56,494 bases of DNA from a bacterium (GCA_003554945.1 PWHN01000009.1:1-56494), one strand, 5' to 3'; counted from the stretch's first letter, positions 25,500-34,461 are shown. The notes: generated from the sequence alone by a model not told the origin. Numbers and translations: made by a program.

Positions 25500-27500
25500 A
25501 TGGAACAACTGCCGCTATCCCTATCCGGCTTCGCCAGCTCCGACAGCTCTCAGCCGCCAAAAGAGACTCTAAAAGACCTCCAGGGGGAGACGGTGGGCAT
25601 CGAAGTTGGTACAACAAAAAATGACGGAACAACCCATCTGGTTATAAAAAACGAAGTTGAAGTAGTAACGAAGCTTCACCTCGATTTACCCGAGGGCGCC
25701 AGGCTGATTGGTAAGGTTGAAAACGATGGAAGTCTAAAAATATTAAGCGGCAAAGAATTAACTGATTTTACTGATCAAGAGCTGCTGAAACTGCTCCCTT
25801 TAAAAACCCCGGATAGAGATGCTTCGCCCGGTGTTGAAACAAAAGTTTCTGCAAACGAAATCAGACAACAATTAACTGACCAAAACTATTACCTCCCTGC
25901 AAAAAATTCTCGCACAGTGGCTAAACAATCAGTCCCTCCCGATACTGAAAAGAAGACCAGCAGAACAAAAGAACAGGCAGATCGCCCACTAAAAATGCAG
26001 CGCGACGGTGCGAAAGACCGGCAGACTACAAGCTCGCAAACAGACGGTCAAGGGGAGGCTGAAAGAAACACTTATCAGATTATTTCTGAACTCTCCAAAA
26101 AAGAGACAACCGAGAAAAATAGTTTTGAAGTCGAGCTAAAAGAGTCGCCGCCAAAAGAGTTAACAAAAACTGCTGACCAAAAAATTGAAGCGACTGTTGT
26201 AAAAAGCCAAAAAGATGACAGCCACATAGTTGAAGTGGCCGGGGAAAAAATTGAGGTTGAGGGAAAAATACCGGTCGATGAGGGGGAAAGCTTTCCTGCT
26301 GAATTAACCGAGCGAGCCGGTCAATGGCTTTTGAAGGGAAAAATATCAGAACGGTCCGAGCTGCTGGAAAAGGCACTGAAGAAGCTGGCGATGATTACCG
26401 GTGGAGAAAAAGAGAAGCTTGAGCTAACCGATATCGCCCGGGTTATGGACACTCAACCGGAGAAGCCGGCCGAAACGCTGTTAAAACAGCAGGGTATCGA
26501 AAATCCTGATAACAGTACTGTTAACCAAGTCCAACAGGTGCTGGAGATAATTGAATTTGCGCTTGAGAGTCAGAACCAGGAAACACCAGAACTACCCCAA
26601 CTGCTTGGCCGACTGAATTTATGGGACAAAACTGACCCGGCTCAATTTTTCAGCAAAATAAGCAATTCGAACGAGAGTCCCCAGGAAACAATAATACGGG
26701 AACTCTTTTTTTCTCCAGACACCGAAACTGAACTCGAAGCCAACACCGACCAAAACGAACTGCGTTCTCTGCTCTTTCTCAAATTCAACAACCTGCCGGC
26801 AAATAGAGAAAATATTGCGCTGCTGGAACCTGCTTTTAGAGAAAATCTGCTGGAAACTGAAATAAGCCAGCAGTTACCACAAATAGTCCCTCTGCAGGAA
26901 GAACCGGCACCGCAGCAAATTAAAGAACTGGTTGAAGCGATTGGTTTTGACATGGAACAACAGCTAATCAACAATCCAGAAGCCGCTACAGCTTCGCTGA
27001 GGGGGCAAATAAGCCAGCAATTTTCTCAACCATCTGAAAGTCCGGAGTTCCCACGGGCAGCACAAATGCAATCGGAAATCATCAAGCACTCCCTGGCTTC
27101 GGCCTTAAACCCGGACAGCACTTTTATATTCATCCCCTATAACGAAGACGGTATTACCAGATTTATGCAGATGATGATCCGGGACGAACGGGAGGACGGA
27201 AGTCCAGAAAATGAAGAGAGATGGAGTGTAACACTGGAGGTAAACCTCTCGGCGCTGGGGTTAATACAGGCCCGTCTGCAACGGAGAAAGAATTTCCTGG
27301 CTGTAAGTCTTAAGGCGGAAAAACCGGCGACGGTCAGGTTACTGCGAAGTCGAAGTAAAGATTTAAAACAGAGCCTGGAAGCGCTCGATTACCAACCTTC
27401 AGTGCAAACCGGCAAACTACAGCCCAAAGAGAACAACGTTGTCGCTCAAGAGATGTTAAACTTCAGCGCAGAGACACTTAAATTTGACATGCTAATATGA
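25500..27500 (+). CDS. FliK-like flagellar hook-length control protein
   Basis: 666 residues. A long, low-complexity Lys/Glu/Gln/Thr-rich middle (about 100-260) and a helical part are followed by a compact C-terminal domain around 560-650: WSVTLEVNLSALGLIQARLQ and FLAVSLKAEKPATVRLLR match the Flg_hook domain. FliK is exported and switches the flagellar export gate from hook to filament. Some members of the group are not flagellar. No other flagellar structural gene is adjacent, and the other FliK-like gene at 11670 is a shorter relative. ATG starts at the porin stop; only a weak ribosome site is seen, so coupling is probable. Confidence 0.7.
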   Translation: MEQLPLSLSGFASSDSSQPPKETLKDLQGETVGIEVGTTKNDGTTHLVIKNEVEVVTKLHLDLPEGARLIGKVENDGSLKILSGKELTDFTDQELLKLLPLKTPDRDASPGVETKVSANEIRQQLTDQNYYLPAKNSRTVAKQSVPPDTEKKTSRTKEQADRPLKMQRDGAKDRQTTSSQTDGQGEAERNTYQIISELSKKETTEKNSFEVELKESPPKELTKTADQKIEATVVKSQKDDSHIVEVAGEKIEVEGKIPVDEGESFPAELTERAGQWLLKGKISERSELLEKALKKLAMITGGEKEKLELTDIARVMDTQPEKPAETLLKQQGIENPDNSTVNQVQQVLEIIEFALESQNQETPELPQLLGRLNLWDKTDPAQFFSKISNSNESPQETIIRELFFSPDTETELEANTDQNELRSLLFLKFNNLPANRENIALLEPAFRENLLETEISQQLPQIVPLQEEPAPQQIKELVEAIGFDMEQQLINNPEAATASLRGQISQQFSQPSESPEFPRAAQMQSEIIKHSLASALNPDSTFIFIPYNEDGITRFMQMMIRDEREDGSPENEERWSVTLEVNLSALGLIQARLQRRKNFLAVSLKAEKPATVRLLRSRSKDLKQSLEALDYQPSVQTGKLQPKENNVVAQEMLNFSAETLKFDMLI

Positions 27501-27529
27501 TCCGATTGATTACCAAACCGGAATACTGG

Positions 27530-27562
27530 CCCCCTTTGTTTTTCCCCCCTCAAAGGGGGAAA
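27530..27562. repeat. Purine/pyrimidine palindrome copy
   Basis: CCCCCTTTGTTTTTCCCCCC and its G-rich counterpart GGGGGAAAGC surround TCAAA. A partial copy of the family seen at 19113. It lies between the convergent FliK-like and hypB genes and may act as a bidirectional terminator. Confidence 0.65.
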
Positions 27563-27630
27563 GCTTTTCAGTGAGGGCTTATAAAGTAGCCGGTGTCAGC
27601 AGCAGACCCAACCAGGAAACTCTAATCTGA

Positions 27631-28290
27631 CTAACGTCGGCTGAGCTGCTTTAATTTTTCGACGAGCTCATCTATTCCCTGCCCGCTTTCGCAGGAGACC
27701 CGGCAGATGTCCAGGTCGGGATTAACATCGCGTATATCCTCTTCCAGTAGCTCTACATCGACACCACAGTGAGGCTCAAGGTCCAGCTTATTAAGAACAC
27801 AGAGCGTTGAGGCTCGAAAGATAGCGGGGTATTTGGCCGCTTTATCCTCACCTTCGGGTAAACTTAAGACGACCACCTTGTGATCCTCACCCAGGTCATA
27901 CCCGGTAGGACATACGAGATTGCCCACATTTTCAATAAAAAGATAGTTAACCTCGGGGAGAGGAAAATCGGGCAACACCTGGGCAAGCATGTTTGCGTCA
28001 AGATGGCAGGCACCCATCGTATTGATTTGAAGGACGGGGACCGAGAGGGCATGAACACGCTCCGCGTCCCGGGCCGTGGCAATATCACCTTCAATAATTC
28101 CCGCCTTCTCAAGCCGCGGAATAATAGACTCGAGAAGGGACGTCTTACCTGCTCCGGGCGAACCGATTAGATTAAAAACACCCTTGATATCGTGTCCCCT
28201 GTAGAGGTTTTTGTTCTCCTCGGCCAGCTCCTCGTTCTCCTTTAAAATTCTATCCTGAATTTCTATCCTCTTCGGCGCGTCGTCAACCAT
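27631..28290 (-). CDS. hypB: Hydrogenase nickel-insertion GTPase HypB
   Basis: 219 residues. HypB supplies GTP-driven nickel transfer to [NiFe]-hydrogenase (or urease-like) apoenzymes with HypA. Visible motifs: IGSPGAGKTSLLE (P loop), GDIATARDAERV, GACHLDANM (Cys-His metal site), LFIENVGNLVCP, and LNKLDLEPHCGVD. There is no His-rich N-terminal stretch, so nickel storage is unlikely. It is separated from hypA by a family A element. No hydrogenase structural gene is in the window. Confidence 0.95.
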   Translation of the reverse strand: MVDDAPKRIEIQDRILKENEELAEENKNLYRGHDIKGVFNLIGSPGAGKTSLLESIIPRLEKAGIIEGDIATARDAERVHALSVPVLQINTMGACHLDANMLAQVLPDFPLPEVNYLFIENVGNLVCPTGYDLGEDHKVVVLSLPEGEDKAAKYPAIFRASTLCVLNKLDLEPHCGVDVELLEEDIRDVNPDLDICRVSCESGQGIDELVEKLKQLSRR

Positions 28291-28306
28291 TATTATTCCT
28301 CCTTTT

Positions 28307-28409
28307 GTAACTACTCACCTTATCTTTCCCCGCTTGAAAGGGGGAAACACAAAGGGGATGAAAAATTGGCCCTATCCCTCCAGAGGTGAGGGGATAAATG
28401 AGTAGTTAC
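28307..28409. mobile_element. Miniature inverted-repeat element, family A, copy 2
   Basis: Perfect 11-base ends GTAACTACTCA (28307-28317) and TGAGTAGTTAC (28399-28409) bound a 103-base segment with two internal hairpins and no ORF. It is the inverted counterpart of 24558-24683. It lies between hypA and hypB and may interrupt what was one operon. Confidence 0.8.
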
Positions 28410-28435
28410 CTCTTTTTTATGAAAAACGTAAGTAA

Positions 28436-28780
28436 TCAACGGTACTGAATTGAATCAAGATAAAGCGAATCACCTGAGACAATTTTAGTTTTTCGGCTCC
28501 CACAGTCGGGACAATTAAGCGGGCCGGGCTCTATAACTTTTTCAACCTCACAGGCCTGGCAGCGGACCTTCAGAGGCACAGGTTCAATATTCAGTTCAGT
28601 CGATTCAAATTCCGTTCCACGCCGAACCACATCAAAAGCACTTTCAAGCGCTGACGGAGCGGCACAGCTCATTTCTCCGATTTTTAGAAAAATGACTTCA
28701 ACCTGCTGAACGTCATCACGGTCTGCAATTTCTTCCCGCAACCGCTGGATAAGATTGTTAATTATGGAAACTTCGTGCAC
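28436..28780 (-). CDS. hypA: Hydrogenase maturation protein HypA
   Basis: 114 residues. I choose GTG 28780 so that the protein starts M-H-E-V-S-I: the N-terminal Met-His-Glu is the conserved nickel-binding end of HypA, and AAGGA lies ten bases upstream. A TTG two codons earlier would bury the His. The zinc-ribbon cysteines are present (CQACEVEK and CPDCGSRK). FLKIGEMSCAAPSALESAFD is the family core. HypA passes nickel with HypB. The gene follows thiE in an operon with ftsE, ftsX and envC. Confidence 0.93.
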   Translation of the reverse strand: MHEVSIINNLIQRLREEIADRDDVQQVEVIFLKIGEMSCAAPSALESAFDVVRRGTEFESTELNIEPVPLKVRCQACEVEKVIEPGPLNCPDCGSRKTKIVSGDSLYLDSIQYR

Positions 28781-28786
28781 GTTCAA

Positions 28787-29377
28787 TCAGTCCTTCAAAG
28801 CTTTTTTTAGTCGCTCAACCTCGTGCACAGGATTAGCAGCCTCCCAGATCCCGCCAATCAGTGCAACCCCGGCCAACCCGGCCGGATAGCCTTTAATATT
28901 ATCATAAGTTATTCCACCGATAGCATAGACAGGCGTCGTGGTACGATCCAGTAATTCTGCGACGCCTTCCCAACCACAGGGTTCACAATCAAGCTGTTTG
29001 CTGAACGGATTAAAAACCGGGCCGGCACCGTAGTAATCAGCCCCCTTAACCAGCGGGTCGGTGACTCTCTGCGTCGCACCAACTTGAAGATCGGGCCAAC
29101 ATTCTTTTACCTGCTGTGGGTCAACATCCGAAGCACCAAGATGTACCCCGCCGGCTCCGGTTAAAAGGGCGAGATCAGGACGATTATTAACAAAAACTGG
29201 AATATTGTAATTAGATGCGATATTAAGAAGGCTCTTGAGTTCAGCATGAGCGGCCCGGTCTGAAAGATGGGGACGGCGAAACTGTACTAAATCAACACCA
29301 GCTTGAAAAAGGACCGGTAACAGCGAGAGATAATCCCCCCGGGGCGGGGTAAGTAGATATATTTTCGGCCTGGTCAC
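28787..29377 (-). CDS. Thiamine-phosphate synthase family (ThiE/TenI)
   Basis: 196 residues, short for ThiE (about 210). It is a TIM-barrel with VDLVQFRRPHLSDRAA, PVFVNNRPDLALLTGAGGVH, LGASDVDPQQV, YYGAGPVFNPFSKQLD and VYAIGGITYDNI. ThiE joins HMP-PP and thiazole phosphate; TenI isomerises the thiazole. The usual Asn-Asp of NDR is Asn-Asn here, so TenI-type function is possible. GTG start overlaps the envC stop (GTGA). No other thi gene is nearby. Confidence 0.8.
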   Translation of the reverse strand: MTRPKIYLLTPPRGDYLSLLPVLFQAGVDLVQFRRPHLSDRAAHAELKSLLNIASNYNIPVFVNNRPDLALLTGAGGVHLGASDVDPQQVKECWPDLQVGATQRVTDPLVKGADYYGAGPVFNPFSKQLDCEPCGWEGVAELLDRTTTPVYAIGGITYDNIKGYPAGLAGVALIGGIWEAANPVHEVERLKKALKD

Positions 29378-30585
29378 TTTAGCCAGTCCTCGGGGTCGTG
29401 AACCTCCCTACCTTCAATAACCTGGAAGTATAACAGGCGATGGTCGGCACCAGAATCCCCGGCGAGACCAACTTGGTCGCCAACGTTGACGTGGTCCCCC
29501 TCCTCAACCGTTACTTCGGCGAGCTGGGCATAGGTTGTGTTAAAGTCACCGCCGTGACTGATGACTACGACTTTTCCCATGCCGCTAAATTCACGAGCAA
29601 ATCTCACTTCCCCCGTATAAACTGAGTACACCTCCGGATTATCATGAACCCGTAGATCTATTCCCTGATTGTCCTGGGTTAATCCGTCCTCCTCCCAACG
29701 GCCAAAAGGCTGCTCTATGGTATAGTTTTCAACCGGCCAGCTCAGCTCTCCCTCCTGTCGGGCGAACTCATGCTGAAGGGCCTGCAGCCGGGCCTCGGTG
29801 TGGTCTTTCTCGCGACGCAGATCACTTACCACGGTCGTTAACTCCTGCTGCCTGGCCTGCAGTTGATCCAGTTGTTCCTGATAAAATTCCTGACGCTGGC
29901 GCAGCTCCTCCCGGGCCTGCTCGCTGTGACGTAGAGCTTGCTTCTGTTCCTCATAAAGAGTCGCTATTTCCTCCCGGATTCGCCGGCGTTCCTGCAGCCG
30001 TTCACTGCGTTCAGCACGAAGTTGCTCCATCTCCAGCCGCTGACTGCGATATTCCTCAAGCACCTGCTGATCATGTTCAAGAATCTCCCTGTAGTAGCGG
30101 TTGTTAACTACTAAATCAGCAAAAGATTCAGCGCCAACCCAGACACGTGAACGGGCCATTTCTCCCTGTTTATACATTTCACGCAGACGCCGACCGAGTA
30201 ATTTTTCCTGTTTCTCAAGCTTCCTTTGCATTTCATTTAATTCACGAGATGTGCCGCGCAAATTAGCAAGCGCCTCTTCCTTGAGCTGTTCGTGATACTC
30301 AACTCGCTGACGGGAGGACTCCACCCAGACGTCATACTGTTCGATTAAATCCAGCAAAGATTGCTCCTGTTGCTCAATTTGTGCCAGTTCAGCCCTGTAT
30401 TGTCTCTCTTCTTCCTCCTTGGCCTCCATCTCTTCAATATATTCGTTCAAATCTTCGTGTAGTCTTTCAAGCTCAGCGTCCAGTTCACTTCTGTCCGTGG
30501 ATGCAGTCAAAGAACCGGCCGTGATTATGATTACAAAAAAACTACATACGCCCAATAGCACGCCGCACCGCCGTAGCACTTCCAA
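29374..30585 (-). CDS. envC: EnvC-like murein hydrolase activator (degenerate LytM)
   Basis: About 403 residues: an N-terminal hydrophobic signal or anchor (about 7-28), a long coiled coil of Glu/Gln/Arg (about 35-270) and a C-terminal peptidase M23/LytM-like domain (about 285-400). The zinc ligands are missing: QGIDLRV in place of HxGxD, TYAQL for YxHL, and LLYFQVIEGREVHDPEDWL where active enzymes have HLHF. The last segment closely parallels E. coli EnvC. EnvC is recruited by FtsEX and activates division amidases. Start is TTG 30585 or GTG 30579; the latter has better spacing to GGGGGTGA. It overlaps ftsX. Confidence 0.85.
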   Translation of the reverse strand: MEVLRRCGVLLGVCSFFVIIITAGSLTASTDRSELDAELERLHEDLNEYIEEMEAKEEEERQYRAELAQIEQQEQSLLDLIEQYDVWVESSRQRVEYHEQLKEEALANLRGTSRELNEMQRKLEKQEKLLGRRLREMYKQGEMARSRVWVGAESFADLVVNNRYYREILEHDQQVLEEYRSQRLEMEQLRAERSERLQERRRIREEIATLYEEQKQALRHSEQAREELRQRQEFYQEQLDQLQARQQELTTVVSDLRREKDHTEARLQALQHEFARQEGELSWPVENYTIEQPFGRWEEDGLTQDNQGIDLRVHDNPEVYSVYTGEVRFAREFSGMGKVVVISHGGDFNTTYAQLAEVTVEEGDHVNVGDQVGLAGDSGADHRLLYFQVIEGREVHDPEDWLK

Positions 30586-31423
30586 TCACCCCCAGCAGCG
30601 AACCAAGACAAATGATTAAAAAGATCCAGAGCGGAGACAGAAAGAACAACTGCAACTGCATGAACCCAACCTCGGCAACACGGCTTTGCACCAGCCAGTA
30701 AAGAATCCAGAGCAGACCCTGGCCCAGTATACTACCAAAGAAACCATAAGCTATACCGCTGACCACAAATGGAAAACCAATAAACCAGCGGGTTGCCCCA
30801 ACCAGCTTCAATATATCAATTTCAGTCGAACAGGAAATTACTGACAAACGAATAGTATTGAAAATAATAAAGATGGCAACAATAGAAATTATTACTCCAG
30901 TTCCACCAAGAGCCACCTGAATCACGTTACTGAACCCGCGCAAATGTTCGATTATTTCACGCCCGTAGTCGACCGACTCTACACCAGACCACTCCTGAAA
31001 CTCCGCCGCAATGTTCTCAACGTGCTCAAGTGCGGCTGGATCAAGATTCACATGTAAAGAGGCGGGCAACGGATTACCCTCAAGTCCTTCCAGCAAATCT
31101 CCCTCCAGGCGAAGACTGCGGCGAAAAGCTTCCCAGGCCTCTTCTTTGCTTCTGTATTCAACATCTGTAACGTCATCCCGGGCAAGTAGACGGGACTGTA
31201 AATCAGAAACCTCCTCACGGTCCGCCTCATCTTCCAGGTAAAGTATAACCGGTGTCTGTTCAAGCAATCCCTCCAGTGTACGAGCAACGTTTTGGTGAAC
31301 CAGCACCACGCCGGCGACAATGAAGAGAGCCAGCGCCGTAGTCCCCACAGCAACTACGTTCATCAATCTGTTTACTGTTAAATTACGGACCGCAAAACGG
31401 AGCAAATACCGCCAGGTAGACAC
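30542..31423 (-). CDS. ftsX: Cell-division ABC transporter permease FtsX
   Basis: 293 residues from GTG 31423, two bases after the ftsE stop with GGAGAGGAGG inside ftsE; a start 23 codons earlier is unlikely. Four membrane segments: VAVGTTALALFIVAGVVLV near the N terminus, a periplasmic domain (about 50-150), then GTGVIISIVAIFIIFNTI, FVVSGIAYGFFGSILGQGLL and LFFLSPLWIFLIICLGSLLG. FtsX couples FtsE ATP hydrolysis to periplasmic amidase activators. It is followed directly by envC. Confidence 0.95.
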   Translation of the reverse strand: MSTWRYLLRFAVRNLTVNRLMNVVAVGTTALALFIVAGVVLVHQNVARTLEGLLEQTPVILYLEDEADREEVSDLQSRLLARDDVTDVEYRSKEEAWEAFRRSLRLEGDLLEGLEGNPLPASLHVNLDPAALEHVENIAAEFQEWSGVESVDYGREIIEHLRGFSNVIQVALGGTGVIISIVAIFIIFNTIRLSVISCSTEIDILKLVGATRWFIGFPFVVSGIAYGFFGSILGQGLLWILYWLVQSRVAEVGFMQLQLFFLSPLWIFLIICLGSLLGVIGSATAVRRAIGRM

Positions 31424-31424
31424 G

Positions 31425-32144
31425 CTAATCCTCCTCTCCGTAAACGCCCACAAAGGGACGCAGATGATCCGGATCACGCGTCGGTCCCTCAATTAACCTA
31501 CCATCTTTAAGCACAATACAGGGGAAGTCGTAGCGTTGAACGGTTCGATAATCGTGAGTTGCAACAAGAAGTGTTGTCCCCCGCCTGTTAATCGCGTCAA
31601 ACTGATCCATAATATTATCTGCCAGGTCAGGGTCAAGGTTACCGGTAGGCTCGTCGGCAACAAGAATTTCGGGTTCTTTTACTAAAGCGCGAGCCATACT
31701 GACACGTTGGGCCTCGCCTCCCGACAACTGCCGGGGATTCATATCGCGTTTATCGGTCAACTCAACCTGATCGAGAGCACGCATCACTCGACGATTTATT
31801 TCATACTTGTCTTCGCCCTGGACAAGCAGAGAAATAGCCACGTTTTCAAAGACGGAGCGATCGTTGAGCAGTTTAAAATCCTGGAAAACCACACCAACCC
31901 GGCGGCGTAAATTTGGTATTTCCTTTTCCTTCATTTTTCCGATGTTTTTCCCGTCAATAATTACCTGCCCTCGAGTCGGTTTTAAATCTCTGTAAAGAAT
32001 GCGCATTAACGTAGTTTTCCCGGCGCCCGATGGACCAAGAATGAAATAAAAATCTCCCTTGTTCATCGAAAAGGAGACGTCGTCAAGCGCTTCAATTGTA
32101 CTGTCGTGATAAAATGTTTTTGAAACATGATGAAAGCTTATCAT
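31425..32144 (-). CDS. ftsE: Cell-division ATP-binding protein FtsE
   Basis: 239 residues from ATG 32144, chosen for GGGGAG eight bases upstream; a TTG two codons before is the longer option. Standard ABC motifs: [13 protein letters not shown] (Walker A), VVFQDFKLL (Q loop), [18 protein letters not shown] (signature) and [13 protein letters not shown] (Walker B). FtsE powers FtsX at the division site. First gene of ftsE-ftsX-envC-thiE-hypA. Confidence 0.96.
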   Translation of the reverse strand: MISFHHVSKTFYHDSTIEALDDVSFSMNKGDFYFILGPSGAGKTTLMRILYRDLKPTRGQVIIDGKNIGKMKEKEIPNLRRRVGVVFQDFKLLNDRSVFENVAISLLVQGEDKYEINRRVMRALDQVELTDKRDMNPRQLSGGEAQRVSMARALVKEPEILVADEPTGNLDPDLADNIMDQFDAINRRGTTLLVATHDYRTVQRYDFPCIVLKDGRLIEGPTRDPDHLRPFVGVYGEED

Positions 32145-32213
32145 CCACAAAACTCCCCTGTTAAATTGATATCAACATTAATTTTATCGACATATACCGC
32201 CGTTTACCTAACG

Positions 32214-33974
32214 TCAAATCTGGATGTCATCCACTAAAATCAGTCCGCGGACCGAATTGGTAAGAAAAATAGCATCAGCGTTCTTTAAATCCTGGCGGAT
32301 CAACCGCTTCTCTTCAACGTTTTCCTCTTCAATCACTTCCTGACGCTTAATACCAGGCAAAGCTCCACTGACAACCGGTGGAGTGAACAGCTTCCCACCG
32401 GACCGAATGAACAGATTGGTTATGGTCCCCTCGACAATTTCTCCCCGTTCGTTTTCAAAAAGATATTCAAAAATTTCCTCTTCGGCCGCCTTCCGGCGGT
32501 AACGGTTATAAAGCGACCGCCGCGTCGTCTTGTGCCTTCGGAACGGATCAGCACTCAACAAACAATCCGAGGCAATCCGCACCTTGACCTCTGCCGGCGG
32601 TTCAGGAAACTCACTCAGTTCAACCTCGATTTGACCATCTACGTGAACAAGAAGCCTGAGAAGCCGGGATTCAGATAAACCCTCAACCTTACTTAAAACT
32701 TTCTTCCTTACTTCTTTCAGACTGAGTGGGATTGTAAAATAAGAACATGAATTTTCAAGCCGTTCCAGATGGCGTTTTAATCGCTTAATTCCAGTCCCCG
32801 GTTCAAAACACATCGTCTCTATGAGAGCAAACTGTTCATTTTTGTAATTGAGAAAGTTCCCTTTCAGCAGCGCCTCCTTCCACTCCTCTTCGGACCGACT
32901 GTCCGCCACCACGCCTCCTCCCACCCCTACTTCCAGTTCACCTTCCTGATGGATGAAGGTACGAATGGCAACGTTAAAAGTAAAATCACCCCCGGGTTTA
33001 AGCAGACCGATGCTTCCGGTGTAAATTTTCCGCGTTTTCTCCTCTACGTCACGAATGATCTGCATAGTCCGCAATTTTGGGGCACCGGTGACCGAACCGG
33101 AGGGATAAGTCGCCTCCAGTATTTCGCGAAAGCCAACACCGGGGCGGAGGTTTGCCCGCACTTTTGAAACCATCTGGTGGACAGTGGCATAACTGTCAAT
33201 TCGAAAAAGTTCCGGCACCTTCACCTCACCCGCGACCGCCACCCGGCCGAGGTCGTTACGCAGCAGATCAACAATCATCAAATTCTCGGCCCGATTTTTT
33301 TCGGAGTTACGCAGCCACTCTCTTTGTTCCCGATCACTATCAAAATTATTTTCACGCGGGGCCGTGCCCTTCATTGGCAGCGCTTCAAGCAACTGATTTT
33401 CCCGGCACAAAAAAAGTTCCGGGGAAAGACTGCCAATTTGATACTTCCCGGTATTTATCCAGGCGCCATAAGGAACAGGATGGCTGTGGGAAAGTTGAAA
33501 GAATAGCTTCTGCGGCGAGATGGAAGATTCAGACCGTAAACGAAGCGTATAGTTGGTCTGATAGCTGTTGCCGCGTCGTATATGCTCCTTTATCCGTTTG
33601 AATCCCCGTCTGTAGGCACTATAATCTGGGAAAGGCTTAAAATCCAGTGACTTACCGGTAGATCCCCCGGGATAATTAAGTAATCCCTCCCCGGCAGCCA
33701 TGGGGGACGTATAAGCGCCAAACCAGAGATAAGGAAAATTAGTGGAACGGGGCGGCAGACCAAGCAAAATTTCGCCGGCTTCATAAGATAAAAAGCCAGC
33801 GCAATAGTAACCCTGTTTTTGAAGATTCTGAAGCTTATCCAGGGCCGGTAATAATTCATTCGAGCGGGAGCAGACAACAGTCTCCTCCGGCTGCGCAAAC
33901 ATTAGCGGCGTCCCGGTAAAACCGGTGCTAAAATATAGACTCCCGGGTTCCTGAAAAATTACCGCTTCTTCCAT
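32214..33974 (-). CDS. pabB: Aminodeoxychorismate synthase I / aminodeoxychorismate lyase fusion (PabB-PabC)
   Basis: 586 residues in two parts. Residues about 1-375 are a chorismate-binding PabB domain: RRGNSYQTNYTLRLR, EALPMKGTAPR, ENLMIVDLLRNDLGRVA, ATYPSGSVTGAPKLRTMQII and YTGSIGLLKPGGDFTFNVAI. Residues about 395-586 are a class-IV aminotransferase-fold PabC-like lyase: LIETMCFEPGTGIKRLKRHL, NRYRRKAAEEE, FLFENERGEIVEGTITNLFI and PPVVSGALPGIKRQEVI. Together they convert chorismate to p-aminobenzoate for folate, needing a PabA glutaminase not seen here. The fused form is common in Firmicutes and other groups. Confidence 0.92.
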   Translation of the reverse strand: MEEAVIFQEPGSLYFSTGFTGTPLMFAQPEETVVCSRSNELLPALDKLQNLQKQGYYCAGFLSYEAGEILLGLPPRSTNFPYLWFGAYTSPMAAGEGLLNYPGGSTGKSLDFKPFPDYSAYRRGFKRIKEHIRRGNSYQTNYTLRLRSESSISPQKLFFQLSHSHPVPYGAWINTGKYQIGSLSPELFLCRENQLLEALPMKGTAPRENNFDSDREQREWLRNSEKNRAENLMIVDLLRNDLGRVAVAGEVKVPELFRIDSYATVHQMVSKVRANLRPGVGFREILEATYPSGSVTGAPKLRTMQIIRDVEEKTRKIYTGSIGLLKPGGDFTFNVAIRTFIHQEGELEVGVGGGVVADSRSEEEWKEALLKGNFLNYKNEQFALIETMCFEPGTGIKRLKRHLERLENSCSYFTIPLSLKEVRKKVLSKVEGLSESRLLRLLVHVDGQIEVELSEFPEPPAEVKVRIASDCLLSADPFRRHKTTRRSLYNRYRRKAAEEEIFEYLFENERGEIVEGTITNLFIRSGGKLFTPPVVSGALPGIKRQEVIEEENVEEKRLIRQDLKNADAIFLTNSVRGLILVDDIQI

Positions 33975-34024
33975 ACCAACCCTTCACTTTCCCGCTTCAC
34001 CAGAAACTGATTAACCTGGATAGT

Positions 34025-34136
34025 TTACGACATCTCAACTGTCGTCAATTATCCACCCGACGAACACCCGGTTTCTTACCGGGAAAGAACCGATCGATGC
34101 ATCCCCACTCATTCGTTGAATGGGTGGACCGGTAGA
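34025..34136. repeat. Run of three hairpins between pabB and the small ORF
   Basis: ACGACA/TGTCGT (34027-34043) followed by CAATTATCC resembles the 112-140 hairpin; then CCCGGT/ACCGGG (about 34067-34083) and CCACTCATTC/GAATGGGTGG (about 34105-34130). No gene is present. The order may be a relic of a mobile repeat or a transcription stop for the leftward genes. Confidence 0.6.
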
Positions 34137-34169
34137 TAAAGCTCATACAGTGACCGGGCTTAGTCTCAG

Positions 34170-34349
34170 CTATTCCTCGCGGTATTCGTCTTCAATGCCC
34201 TCTTCGCCATAACGGGCAACTCGACCATAAATTTCATAGAGCTTATCCCATCCCAAGTTTTCAACCTCTTCTTCCGAAAAATCTGTAATTTTCAAAATTT
34301 CGGCACGAATAGTGTCACGATCAGGATACTCAAAATCATCAGAACACAT
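34170..34349 (-). CDS. Small acidic protein of unknown function
   Basis: 59 residues. ATG 34349 follows GAGGAG with ten-base spacing and ends at TAG 34170-34172. The sequence begins MCSDDFEYPDRDTIRAEILK and ends EEGIEDEYREE; it is rich in Glu and Asp and looks helical. An open frame with good translation signals in a short gap supports a real gene; I do not recognise the family. Confidence 0.6.
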   Translation of the reverse strand: MCSDDFEYPDRDTIRAEILKITDFSEEEVENLGWDKLYEIYGRVARYGEEGIEDEYREE

Positions 34350-34461
34350 AAATAAATCACTCCTCAGAAAAATTTAATTAATTCCGTTATAAAATTATAG
34401 CAATGTCCCTGCTGCTATAACAGGTTTTTCTATGTTAAAACAAAATTTACCAGCAATTCCG

